NCBI GenBank assembly: GCA_009784935.1
Contig: WQXI01000002.1
Location: 62,001 to 126,000, forward strand
DNA length: 64,000 nt
Reading direction: 5' to 3'
Source of the DNA: Treponema sp.
Lineage (GTDB): Bacteria; Spirochaetota; Spirochaetia; Treponematales; Breznakiellaceae
Shown here: positions 15,791 through 23,478 of the stretch, one piece after another
How positions within the stretch are numbered: position 1 is the first letter of the stretch
Layout: the number at the start of each line of letters is the position of its first letter
Translations under genes and position numbers: made by a program
Notes under the pieces: model-generated
Told to the model about the DNA's origin: nothing
What the model saw: only the letters and a program-made list of their open reading frames with translations
Database searches by the model: none

Positions 15791-16981
15791 ATGAAAAACT
15801 TTTTAGTTTTAGGAATTATTTCTCTTACAATTGCAATTGGAAGCCAAAACCTGGTTTACGGCAATCCTGCTGTACCTGCCGCTCCCAGGCCGTTCAACGA
15901 CATAACCGCCGCCCAGCTGGTAAGCAATATCAGAGTCGGCTGGAATTTAGGCAATTCACTTGAAGCCAACGATCATGGAGCCGGGTGGATGCCAAGAAAC
16001 GCAGATATTACTCAAATGGAAACAGGCTGGCAAAACCCGGTTACAACAAGAGCTAACATAGACGCTATTAAAAATGCAGGTTTTAACGCGATAAGAATTC
16101 CTGTTACATGGACAAAAGCTGCCAGCCCTGCTCCGGATTACACCATTCGCGCGGACTGGATTGCAAGAGTTGTCGAAGTTGTTAATTATGCAGTCTCCAA
16201 CGATATGTATATTATTCTCAACACTCACCATGACGAGGAATCTGTATTCGGATTTTTGAATTCAGACGCTGCGGCAGGACAAGCAGCATTTCGCAGAGTT
16301 TGGCAGCAAATTGCTGACACCTTTAAGAATTATGACGAAAAATTAATCTTTGAAGGATTAAACGAACCCAGAACCGTTGGAAGCGCCAATGAATGGACCG
16401 GCGGTACATCAGCAGAACGCAGAAACCTCAATACTTACTATCAAATATTTGTTGATACAGTACGGGCGAGCGGCGGAAACAACGACAAACGCATATTAAT
16501 GGTAAATACTTATGCAGCGTGGCACACAGCAGCCGCAGTGAATGAATTAGCGCTTCCCAGAGATACTACGGCAAATAAACTTATAGTTTCCTTTCACCTG
16601 TATGTGCCTGTAGAATTCACTTATAATTTTAGCCATCTTAATAGTACTAACAGATGGAGTAACACCAATAGATCGGATACATCACCTATTACAACAATAA
16701 TTGACCGCTTTTATAACAGATTTGTGCGTAACGGCGTTCCTGTTATCATCGGCGAATTTGGATCAATGAATAAAAATAACACCGCCGCAAGAGCCGCATG
16801 GACAGAATTCGTTGCAAGGACAGCATGGAACAGAGGTATTAAATGCTTTATTTGGGATAACGGTTTAATAGAAACTAGAGTTGACTTCGAAGGAGGAGAG
16901 GGACATGGATTGCTTAACCGCGCTAACAACACATTCCCATACCAAGAAATTATTAACGCTCTAATGAACGGTACAAGGTAG
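15791..16981 (+). CDS. Secreted glycoside hydrolase family 5 endoglucanase
   Basis: 396-residue beta-glucanase/cellulase acting outside the cytoplasm. The signal peptide runs to about NLVYG. The family signature IFEGLNEPR holds the acid/base Glu192, VIIGEFGS the nucleophile Glu322; LNTHHDE, FHLYVP and FIWDNG are the other active-site strands of the TIM barrel. There is no carbohydrate-binding module. An ATG at 15785 touches the GGAGG, so the second ATG at 15791, six bases away, is chosen. A strong terminator follows. Substrate (cellulose, beta-glucan or mannan) cannot be fixed without subfamily assignment. Confidence 0.92.
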   Translation: MKNFLVLGIISLTIAIGSQNLVYGNPAVPAAPRPFNDITAAQLVSNIRVGWNLGNSLEANDHGAGWMPRNADITQMETGWQNPVTTRANIDAIKNAGFNAIRIPVTWTKAASPAPDYTIRADWIARVVEVVNYAVSNDMYIILNTHHDEESVFGFLNSDAAAGQAAFRRVWQQIADTFKNYDEKLIFEGLNEPRTVGSANEWTGGTSAERRNLNTYYQIFVDTVRASGGNNDKRILMVNTYAAWHTAAAVNELALPRDTTANKLIVSFHLYVPVEFTYNFSHLNSTNRWSNTNRSDTSPITTIIDRFYNRFVRNGVPVIIGEFGSMNKNNTAARAAWTEFVARTAWNRGIKCFIWDNGLIETRVDFEGGEGHGLLNRANNTFPYQEIINALMNGTR

Positions 16982-17003
16982 CAAACCCATCTTATATTGA
17001 ATG

Positions 17004-17037
17004 AAAGGTGTTTGGAGTAATCCTGACACCTTTTTTT
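17004..17037 (+). terminator. Rho-independent terminator of the GH5 gene
   Basis: Arms AAAGGTGT (17004-17011) and ACACCTTT (17026-17033), with inner GGA/TCC pairing, followed by seven T residues. Confidence 0.85.
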
Positions 17038-17042
17038 ATCTA

Positions 17043-17071
17043 TTGCAAAAACGAACTAACCATAGTAAACT
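17043..17071 (+). promoter_or_regulatory. Putative promoter of the 194-residue lipoprotein gene
   Basis: TTGCAA (17043-17048), 17-base spacer, TAAACT (17066-17071), directly after the GH5 terminator. Confidence 0.5.
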
Positions 17072-17114
17072 ATACGCAAGAGTAATTTTAAATATTTTTT
17101 AAGCGGGGAAAAAT

Positions 17115-17699
17115 ATGAAAAAGCCTGAAATCGTTAAAATTAAATTTATTAATATTATTTTAATATTTAGCTTAATTATTTTATCATGTTATAAAAATAA
17201 TTATTTATCTAATAATATTAAAGAAAAAACTGACAATATAGAATTTATTCATTCTAATGATTTATTATGGGCAGAAATGAAAATTCTTGACGGCTCTATA
17301 AATATAGATTTTTCATTATACCCAACATTAAACATTTGGGATAAAAAAGAATGTATGCCTGTTCTTGATACAGAATTAAAATTAAGATATCAAACAGTAA
17401 TAACAAATGCATCTAAATTAGAGCCGAATTTTGACGGAAAATATAGAATTACTTCTTTTGGATACGGCTCAAGCGCTCAGTATTTTTTTATCATTGATCT
17501 AAATAACGGCAATGTTTTTGAAGGAAGAGTATCATCATTTGGAATTAAATATAATGTAAATAGTTCTTTGATCATTATTAATCCAATAGAAAATATGTAT
17601 TGGGAAGAAATTGTTCCGGAATGGTCAACAGTAGAGTACATTAGATGGAACGGTGATAGATTTATTGGATTAGTAAAATTAAATTATTCATTGGAATAA
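17115..17699 (+). CDS. Hypothetical lipoprotein
   Basis: 194 residues with a lipoprotein signal peptide ending LIILSC (Cys25) preceded by a basic N-terminus. The mature domain contains FDGKYRITSFGYGSSAQYFF, DLNNGNVFEG and a late WSTVEYIRWNGDRFIG, suggesting a beta-rich fold. GGGG precedes the ATG by 8 bases. It has its own promoter and is followed by another promoter, so it is probably monocistronic. No family recognised. Confidence 0.68.
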   Translation: MKKPEIVKIKFINIILIFSLIILSCYKNNYLSNNIKEKTDNIEFIHSNDLLWAEMKILDGSINIDFSLYPTLNIWDKKECMPVLDTELKLRYQTVITNASKLEPNFDGKYRITSFGYGSSAQYFFIIDLNNGNVFEGRVSSFGIKYNVNSSLIIINPIENMYWEEIVPEWSTVEYIRWNGDRFIGLVKLNYSLE

Positions 17700-17702
17700 T
17701 AC

Positions 17703-17730
17703 TTGACAAAATATAATTTAGATATATAAT
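17703..17730 (+). promoter_or_regulatory. Sigma70-type promoter of the 145-residue protein gene
   Basis: TTGACA (17703-17708), 16-base spacer, TATAAT (17725-17730). A 45-base leader ends with AAGGAG before the ATG. Confidence 0.65.
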
Positions 17731-17775
17731 AAAAAAATATGAAAATAAGTATTACTAATTAAAAAAGGAGAAATT

Positions 17776-18213
17776 ATGTTTAAAGAGTATGATGAATTGA
17801 TTGTAAAAATACCTTCTTGGAAAGCATTTGAAACTGTAAGAAAAATGATTAAAGAAAAAATACAAATCGTAATAACAATATTTGGAATTGAAAAAGAAGA
17901 CCATAATACATACGGACGTGTATCCGGGAATAAGATTATTTATTATAATAGACCAATGTATACTCAGGGGATAAAATATAAAACAACATTAACATTTAAT
18001 TCTTATGAAAATAATTCTTGTAAAATAATTGTAGAAAGAACAAGAATATTGTTTTTTGTAATATTGTGGTTGATTGTAACAGTACTGTCATTTGCTATAT
18101 TTTCGATTAACATCTTTAGTACTGACAGTTATACAATAACAATTAATGACATATCAAGAGTTGCGGATGGCCGCCCTTATAACTTGTATGTTTTTCCTTT
18201 TATTATGGGATAA
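17776..18213 (+). CDS. Hypothetical membrane-anchored protein
   Basis: 145 residues with a soluble N-terminal ~90-residue domain and a single membrane helix at ~92-115 (FFVILWLIVTVLSFAIF), then a ~30-residue tail. No signal peptide at the N-terminus. AAGGAG lies 7 bases before the ATG. A short reading frame overlaps its stop (TAATG). No family recognised. Confidence 0.6.
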   Translation: MFKEYDELIVKIPSWKAFETVRKMIKEKIQIVITIFGIEKEDHNTYGRVSGNKIIYYNRPMYTQGIKYKTTLTFNSYENNSCKIIVERTRILFFVILWLIVTVLSFAIFSINIFSTDSYTITINDISRVADGRPYNLYVFPFIMG

Positions 18214-18287
18214 TGGATAAATTAAAAAAAGAAGAAAAAACATTTAATGAAAGTAATGCAGTAAACGAAACTGTTGAGCTTTCTTAA
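18213..18287 (+). CDS. Possible 24-residue coupled peptide
   Basis: The ATG overlaps the stop of the upstream gene as TAATG, allowing translational reinitiation. The peptide is charged (MDKLKKEEKTFNESNAV) and has no hydrophobic stretch. It may be a real small gene, a relic of a longer one, or chance. Confidence 0.25.
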   Translation: MDKLKKEEKTFNESNAVNETVELS

Positions 18288-18309
18288 GAAAGGCAGCAAC
18301 AATTTAATT

Positions 18310-18702
18310 ATGGATGAATTAGTTTTTAACGATAAAGAAAAAGAAATAATTGAATCAATATTAATAAATTCTAGAGAAAGTTGTGATAATTATAGATTGG
18401 CAAATAAGCATATTAAAAAATATACTAAAATGATTTGTAAAATTCTAGAAGATGACGATCAAATACTTTATAAATTTATACAACACAATGAACCGGCAGT
18501 AAGAAGTACAGGTGCGTATTATTTGCTGCCAATTAATAAGAAAATCGCAGAAAAAACTCTAAAATCTTTATTTAAAATTAATGAATATTCGATAGGATTT
18601 GATGCAAAAATGATAATGCGTGAATGGAAGGGTAAAAGATTAAAACATCCAAGAATAATAGACGGAAAAGTTGTTTATGAATTTCGTTATAATAAAAAAT
18701 AA
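18310..18702 (+). CDS. DUF2019-like helical repeat protein
   Basis: 130-residue soluble protein. The segment HNEPAVRSTGAYYLLPINKK followed by AEKTLKSL and DAKMIMREWKGKRL resembles DUF2019, a small HEAT-like alpha-helical family that sometimes occurs among immunity-like genes. I place the start at the ATG at 18310 because family similarity begins after it; a TTG at 18274 would overlap the preceding short frame. The ribosome binding site is weak (AGAAAGG is too distant). Function unknown. Confidence 0.55.
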   Translation: MDELVFNDKEKEIIESILINSRESCDNYRLANKHIKKYTKMICKILEDDDQILYKFIQHNEPAVRSTGAYYLLPINKKIAEKTLKSLFKINEYSIGFDAKMIMREWKGKRLKHPRIIDGKVVYEFRYNKK

Positions 18703-18713
18703 GATTAAAATAA

Positions 18714-18742
18714 TTGACATTTTATAATAACTATTGTAAAAT
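18714..18742 (+). promoter_or_regulatory. Promoter placed for a leaderless mRNA
   Basis: TTGACA (18714-18719), 17-base spacer, TAAAAT (18737-18742), ending seven bases before the ATG at 18750. The TTG within this -35 box is in frame with the gene but is not a credible start. Confidence 0.6.
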
Positions 18743-18749
18743 ATTTGGT

Positions 18750-19424
18750 ATGATAAAGAAAAATATTATTGTACTTTTATTTTTCGTACAGGGGTTTTAT
18801 TTATTTGCCACAGCGCAAGCTCCTGATTTAATAATATATAACGGGAACGAATACCCTCTTTTTGTAAATCCAATGGAGATTTACTTTGAGAAATTTCCAG
18901 AAAAACGCCCGCGCTCATCTACACGTAGTACAGCTCTATGGCGCGGTTATATTGCGACTTTCGAAATAATTCAAAATGAATTATGGGTTGTTGACATAAA
19001 AATTGAAGTTATAACTTCTCCGGCAGGAAGCAGAAATTTTACTAAAGAATTAGTAAGCGTAATTAATGAAGTTTTTGACGGGAATGATAGAATAAAAGCT
19101 GACTGGTTTAGCGGGTTGTTAATTATTCCGCAAGGAAGAATTATCAGATATGAACATATGGGATATGCTTCGACTTATGAGGGTTATATAATTTTAGAAA
19201 TTCATAATGGAAACTTTATTAAAGAATTAAATTTGAGCTATAATCAATTTGTAGAATTCAGGGAAAGGCAGTTTGAATTATACAGGCAAACCGAGGAATA
19301 CAGAGAATTAGTAGAACAAATAAGAAATTATAGTAAAGAACACGGAATTATCCAATCAGATGAAGAAATAGAAGATTTTCTTAAAATATATCTAATCGAT
19401 TTTATAGAAAGAATATATGAATAA
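18750..19424 (+). CDS. Secreted protein, paralogue of 29816-30682
   Basis: 224 residues with a signal peptide (IIVLLFFVQGFYLFATAQA). The mature start PDLIIYNGNEYPL, then STALWRGYIATFEI, VVDIKIE, WFSGLLIIPQG and LEIHNGNFIKEL recur almost motif for motif in the protein encoded at 29816-30682, so the two form a paralogous family. I do not recognise it elsewhere. The C-terminus is a charged helix. It overlaps the next membrane-protein gene by 8 bases. Confidence 0.68.
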   Translation: MIKKNIIVLLFFVQGFYLFATAQAPDLIIYNGNEYPLFVNPMEIYFEKFPEKRPRSSTRSTALWRGYIATFEIIQNELWVVDIKIEVITSPAGSRNFTKELVSVINEVFDGNDRIKADWFSGLLIIPQGRIIRYEHMGYASTYEGYIILEIHNGNFIKELNLSYNQFVEFRERQFELYRQTEEYRELVEQIRNYSKEHGIIQSDEEIEDFLKIYLIDFIERIYE

Positions 19425-20091
19425 ATTACTTGGAAAATTGTGCAGCAAATATATATTTTCTATTGTCATTTTAGCTTTTTTATCAAATCTGATATGGATA
19501 ATTGAATTACTTTATCATGGATGGGATGGACTTACTTGGTTATCTTATTTTCATTATGCTTTAATTATTATCCCGATTTTATTTTTCTTATGGCTGACAT
19601 ATATATGTTATAATTTAAATGTAAAAATTAATATATTGTTTTATGTTGTTATGTATATTATATTTTTTGTAGTATTTAGAATAATATTATTTTTTCAGAC
19701 GATTAGCGGACCAAGTGCAATTCCAGTATCATTATATTTTTCTGATACTGATTTAGCAATTGCTATTATTGGAAAATTATTTTATATTGGCATTGTATTA
19801 CAATGTGTTTTAATATACATTGTAAATATAATCATATGTTTGTACGAAAAGAAAAAAATTACTGTTAAAGATATAATCATTATATCTTCACATATAATTA
19901 TCATACCTATTGTTTGCGTAATTGTATCATTTATAATATTATTTTTACTTAAATTGAATTATATGAGGTATACATTTGAGCCAATCCATTGGGTAAAAAC
20001 AGGCAGCATTATATTTAGTTTTATTATTTATGAATGCTCGTTTATTTACTATATCAAAAAGGAAAAAAGCAAACAAAAAGATAACATGTAA
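19417..20091 (+). CDS. Polytopic membrane protein, hypothetical
   Basis: 224 residues with about six predicted membrane helices (FSIVILAFLSNLIWIIELLY; ALIIIPILFFLWLTYICY; ILFYVVMYIIFFVVF; others near 125-145, 155-180 and 195-212) and a basic C-terminus. It overlaps the preceding secreted-protein gene by 8 bases and lacks its own ribosome binding site, which implies coupled translation and a possible functional pairing. No family motif seen. Confidence 0.6.
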   Translation: MNKLLGKLCSKYIFSIVILAFLSNLIWIIELLYHGWDGLTWLSYFHYALIIIPILFFLWLTYICYNLNVKINILFYVVMYIIFFVVFRIILFFQTISGPSAIPVSLYFSDTDLAIAIIGKLFYIGIVLQCVLIYIVNIIICLYEKKKITVKDIIIISSHIIIIPIVCVIVSFIILFLLKLNYMRYTFEPIHWVKTGSIIFSFIIYECSFIYYIKKEKSKQKDNM

Positions 20092-20133
20092 AATAAAGTG
20101 AGATAAATTGCCTGAAAATATTATAAAAAAATG

Positions 20134-20162
20134 TTGTTTTTTTGCTGTTTCTGTGTTATATT
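20134..20162 (+). promoter_or_regulatory. Putative promoter of the beta-barrel protein gene
   Basis: TTGTTT (20134-20139), 17-base spacer, TATATT (20157-20162); AAGGGGTTAGG follows before the ATG. Confidence 0.5.
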
Positions 20163-20180
20163 GAGTAAAAGGGGTTAGGT

Positions 20181-20735
20181 ATGCTAAAAAGACTCGTATT
20201 TTTACTCATATTTTCTCTGATTATTTGCGGATTTATTTTTGCAGAGGAAACCGATGCTTTCCCGAGAAATACAATAACTGCGTCTACCAGCTTTTTTGGG
20301 GTTGGGGCACAATATGAATTTCAACTAAATGACGCTTTTAGTATAGGCGGCAGATTTGAATATAAAGAAATTGGCAAATATTCTTCGTGGACTGTGCAAG
20401 GGTTTGGAAGATACTATCCGTTTACAGGAACATTTTTTATTGACGGAATGGCAGGGTATTCAAATTTAATTATATCTGACAATCCTATAACACATCATTT
20501 AAATTTATACGGCAGAGTAGGCTGGAGAATTGATTTTGGCAAACCGGGAGGGTTAACACTTGAGCCGACAATTGGCTTTTTCGGCTTAATTGGAGATAAC
20601 CATATACCAAGTTTAAACTTACAGCCGTCATCGTGGAATTGGTTTACTAACTTGGCTCTATTAGGAGAAGCATTTACAAGAATGGTTTTTTCCGGAGGTC
20701 CTGTATTTACTATTGGACTGGGTTATAGATTCTAA
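20181..20735 (+). CDS. Small outer-membrane beta-barrel-like protein
   Basis: 184 residues: signal peptide (LVFLLIFSLIICGFIFAEE), then alternating amphipathic strands (NTITASTSFFGVGAQYEFQL; FSIGGRFEYKEIG; FGRYYPFTGTFFIDGMAGY; LYGRVGWRIDFG) and a C-terminal strand ending in GLGYRF. Terminal Phe and glycine/aromatic-rich strands are typical of eight-stranded OmpA-like or OprF-like barrels. It ends 11 bases before the convergent iron-ADH-like gene. Role (porin-like or structural) is unknown. Confidence 0.7.
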   Translation: MLKRLVFLLIFSLIICGFIFAEETDAFPRNTITASTSFFGVGAQYEFQLNDAFSIGGRFEYKEIGKYSSWTVQGFGRYYPFTGTFFIDGMAGYSNLIISDNPITHHLNLYGRVGWRIDFGKPGGLTLEPTIGFFGLIGDNHIPSLNLQPSSWNWFTNLALLGEAFTRMVFSGGPVFTIGLGYRF

Positions 20736-20746
20736 CGTTTAATTTA

Positions 20747-21880
20747 TCACAAAATTTCTTTTAAGATTTTAAACACTTCTTCTTCGGAGACTGTCCACGG
20801 CGAGTTTGATGTCAAATCCAGACTGCGGGCAGCTTCTGATGCGGCTGTCAGGTGATCAAGCGAAATATTGTATTCCTTAAGACTGATCGGCACACTCAAT
20901 GCGGATATTGTCCGCTTTATTGCTTCTACAGAAGCTGCCGCTGTATCAGCCACAGTCGCGGCTTTTCCCGCGCCGAGCATTGCGGCAAGGCGTGCCATTT
21001 TTTCGGGACGGGCGCTTACAAGCCGCTCTGCCAAACATGGAAACAGCGCTGCAGAACACAACGGTTTTGCAATCGGAGTGCGGGCGTTAATTGCAGCTGA
21101 TAATGCGGCGCCCACTCCCGGACAGCTCGCAGAAGAGCCGACGGCAGAAAGAAAGCTTGCCTGAGCAAATACTTCAGCGTTTGCAGCTAACGCTCCGGAG
21201 CCGCTTCTTAATATTTTAACGTAAAAAGTTAACGCTCTTTCTATTAATGCGTCAGATAAAAAGTTACCTCTCGCGGAACAATACGCTTCTACCGCATAAA
21301 AGAAACTTTCTGTAACAAATGCAGCTGCGTTATTTTGTGATAAAAAAGAAAATAAATTGCTGTCTATAATTACTGCAGAATATAAATTTTTTGGAGATTG
21401 AATCGATTTAACCATTCTGCTGCGGGGATCTGACGCGATAAAGAAACCAGTCATAGAAAAAGCGCTCATTCCTTCTGTAGGAATCGCTATCAGCGGAAAG
21501 AATTTGGTATGATAGATTCTTCCGTCTAAAAGTTCAAACGCTGTAATTCTCATAGGCGCCATTATCGCTGCCATTCGGGCTATAATCTGGGTTTTTTCTC
21601 CGCCAAAACCGATGATTGCGTTGCAATGTGCGGCGCAGGCAAGTTCTACAATGTTATCTGCCATTTCTACTGACGAAGATTCTTCTATACCGTCAAAAAC
21701 AATGGCTTCCAGCCCCGAGTCTATAAGGACATCTTTTAAACGATTTACAGTATTTGAGTCCAGATTGTGATCTGCCGCAATCATTATTCGTGAACCGTGG
21801 CGGCTGGCGATGGTTCCCGCCATACTTACAGTATCAGAGCCGATAAGAACTTCCGGATCAATTTTAAAAGAAATATCCAT
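20747..21880 (-). CDS. Iron-ADH-fold protein lacking metal ligands
   Basis: 377 residues with the iron-containing alcohol dehydrogenase/dehydroquinate synthase fold: N-terminal nucleotide-binding half with IIGFGGEKTQ (in place of the usual GGGS) and PLIAIPTEG, then a helical half. The usual ligands Asp-x3-His and two later His appear absent: FVTESFFYAVEAYCSA replaces the D-A-L-x-H-A-I-E-A-Y block and the region CPGVGAALSAAINARTP lacks histidine. It may therefore be non-catalytic, bind a different cofactor, or have a new reaction. CGGAG precedes the ATG; the upstream flgM terminator separates the transcripts. Confidence 0.7.
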   Translation of the reverse strand: MDISFKIDPEVLIGSDTVSMAGTIASRHGSRIMIAADHNLDSNTVNRLKDVLIDSGLEAIVFDGIEESSSVEMADNIVELACAAHCNAIIGFGGEKTQIIARMAAIMAPMRITAFELLDGRIYHTKFFPLIAIPTEGMSAFSMTGFFIASDPRSRMVKSIQSPKNLYSAVIIDSNLFSFLSQNNAAAFVTESFFYAVEAYCSARGNFLSDALIERALTFYVKILRSGSGALAANAEVFAQASFLSAVGSSASCPGVGAALSAAINARTPIAKPLCSAALFPCLAERLVSARPEKMARLAAMLGAGKAATVADTAAASVEAIKRTISALSVPISLKEYNISLDHLTAASEAARSLDLTSNSPWTVSEEEVFKILKEIL

Positions 21881-21894
21881 ACAAATAAACTCCG

Positions 21895-21932
21895 AAAAAA
21901 AAACCTGACTACTTAAATTTTAAGCAGTCAGG
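21895..21932 (-). terminator. Rho-independent terminator after flgM
   Basis: Arms CCTGACTACTTAAA and TTTAAGCAGTCAGG (14 bp, one mismatch) at 21904-21932. On the minus strand the stem is followed by nine T residues. Confidence 0.85.
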
Positions 21933-21954
21933 CGCTTATTAATCTTATTAAATC

Positions 21955-22239
21955 CTATGCAAACCAAGCGTTGATAATATTCTCTGCTGTTGCATTGATG
22001 ACTTTGTCATTGATATATGACGGGTCTTCAATTCTTTGTCTGAGTTCAACAATCCGGGCCTCATCCAGTTCCGGAGCGGATCTAATAAGTTCCAAAACCT
22101 GATACCTTTCAGCCTGTTCCATTGCGTTCTTGGAAAGATTGATTGTATCGGTCTTGTCGTTCCCCCCCACCTGTTCACTCTTTCCGGGTCTTTTACCGGA
22201 GAGAATGGGTTCTACATGACCTATCCTGTTTACTGTCAT
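21955..22239 (-). CDS. flgM: Anti-sigma-28 factor FlgM
   Basis: 94-residue cytoplasmic protein. The C-terminal half carries the FlgM pattern: DTINLSKNAMEQAERYQVLE, then LDEARIVELRQRIEDPSY and a terminal helix with ENIINAWF. FlgM holds sigma-28 (FliA) inactive until the flagellar hook is complete; in spirochaetes flagella are periplasmic, so how FlgM is removed is unclear. The N-terminus is disordered as usual. It stands alone between rsmI and the iron-ADH-like gene, with its own terminator. Confidence 0.85.
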   Translation of the reverse strand: MTVNRIGHVEPILSGKRPGKSEQVGGNDKTDTINLSKNAMEQAERYQVLELIRSAPELDEARIVELRQRIEDPSYINDKVINATAENIINAWFA

Positions 22240-22294
22240 AATCTTACCCTACCTATACTCTATTATCGGCAACTTTACCCCATAAGTTTACCAG

Positions 22295-22975
22295 CTATTT
22301 TAAATAATTTCCAGATATATATATCGAAAATTCGCCGATTTGTTCCTTTTTTTGAGCCAAAATTTCCAATATTTCTGCCGATTTTCCGCGTAAATACTCC
22401 TCATGGAGCTTAGTCATTTCCCTTCCTATACAAATATAACGCTCTCTGTCAATTTCGGCAATGTCGCCCAGCAGCTTAAGAACTCTAAAAGGCGATTCAT
22501 ATAGAACGAATGCCGCCTCTAATGCCATAAGTTCGCGCAGACGGCTCTTTCTTCGCCCGGGTTTTGGGGACAAAAATCCTTCAAAAACCACAGTTTTGTC
22601 TCTTCCTCCGGCTACACTCAAAAGCGCAGCGAAGGCAGAAGGTCCCGGAATGGGGATTACATCATGCCCCGCTTCTGCGGCTGCTTTTGCTAACACTGCA
22701 CCCGGGTCGCTCAGCGCCGGGGTTCCCGCATCGCTTGCATAAGCCACTGTCTGCCCGTCGTTTAGGGCTTTTATCACTTTTTCGGCGGCAAATTCTTCGT
22801 TTTGAGAACGGCAAGACAGCATTTTAACACGGATACCCAGATGAGAAAGCAGTTTTAGGGTACGACGGGTATCTTCGCAAGCAACAAGGTCTGCGTTTTT
22901 CAGCGTTTCTACCGCACGAAAACTTATATCTCCTAAATTGCCTATTGGTGTGCCAATGATATAAAGAACTGCCAT
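22295..22975 (-). CDS. rsmI: 16S rRNA 2'-O-methyltransferase RsmI
   Basis: 226-residue SAM-dependent methyltransferase that modifies C1402 of 16S rRNA. Visible family motifs: LYIIGTPIGNLGDISFRA at the start, VACEDTRRTLKLL, AYASDAGTPALSDPG and IPIPGPSAFAALLSVAG. The start ATG at 22975 begins the family alignment; a more upstream ATG would include the -10 box TATAAT. That box ends six bases before the ATG and there is no ribosome binding site. Confidence 0.92.
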   Translation of the reverse strand: MAVLYIIGTPIGNLGDISFRAVETLKNADLVACEDTRRTLKLLSHLGIRVKMLSCRSQNEEFAAEKVIKALNDGQTVAYASDAGTPALSDPGAVLAKAAAEAGHDVIPIPGPSAFAALLSVAGGRDKTVVFEGFLSPKPGRRKSRLRELMALEAAFVLYESPFRVLKLLGDIAEIDRERYICIGREMTKLHEEYLRGKSAEILEILAQKKEQIGEFSIYISGNYLK

Positions 22976-22981
22976 TCTTTT

Positions 22982-22987
22982 ATTATA
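22982..22987 (-). promoter_or_regulatory. -10 box for a leaderless rsmI mRNA
   Basis: TATAAT (complement of 22982-22987), exact consensus, ending six bases before the rsmI ATG. The -35 region is poor. Confidence 0.45.
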
Positions 22988-23045
22988 CACCTTTTTTACA
23001 GCTGATACTGGTTCATTTTTTGTTTTTCCCGTAAAATAACAAGTA

Positions 23046-23474
23046 ATGGGAGATATAATTCAAATATTTTTATTTGTCATATGCGGCATTATCCTTGTTT
23101 GGATAGGGTTTTATATGTTCTTTGGTCCTATGTCGCCTGTGTATCCATATCTTCCATGGAGTAAAACAAAAAAAGTAGGTTTATCAGATAAAGGAAGACC
23201 CGGCGATCCTATGATTTGTCCTGTGTGTTCCATTAGAATGTTAAGGGGAGAACTTGTAAAAACAATCGCTTTTGCGACAGGTGTGCGAAGCAAGGATCGC
23301 CTTGTTCATATTAAAGGATGCCGCAGCTGCCTGGAAAATAATGTTCCGCGCAGATGTCCTATCTGCAGGCATAAAATGACAACCAGAGATTATCTTGTTT
23401 CGCGTATGTTTGACCGCCCGGAACGCAAAAACCACATTCACGTTCTTGGATGTAATTACTGTAAAAAAGTATAA
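23046..23474 (+). CDS. Membrane-anchored zinc-ribbon protein
   Basis: 142 residues: one N-terminal membrane helix (IIQIFLFVICGIILVWIGFY) and a cytoplasmic domain with four Cys pairs: CPVC (~58), CRSC (~97), CPIC (~109) and CNYC (~137), indicating two zinc ribbons. I do not recognise a named family; it looks conserved and codon use is normal. TAAAAT lies eight bases before the ATG and no Shine-Dalgarno is evident. It converges with the Stn-like operon with only 4 bases between stops. Confidence 0.68.
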   Translation: MGDIIQIFLFVICGIILVWIGFYMFFGPMSPVYPYLPWSKTKKVGLSDKGRPGDPMICPVCSIRMLRGELVKTIAFATGVRSKDRLVHIKGCRSCLENNVPRRCPICRHKMTTRDYLVSRMFDRPERKNHIHVLGCNYCKKV

Positions 23475-23478
23475 TAGG

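Noticed and set aside
18714-18750. TTG at 18714 as start of the paralogous secreted protein
   Set aside because: The TTG is part of a consensus -35 TTGACA; the signal peptide begins at the ATG at 18750.
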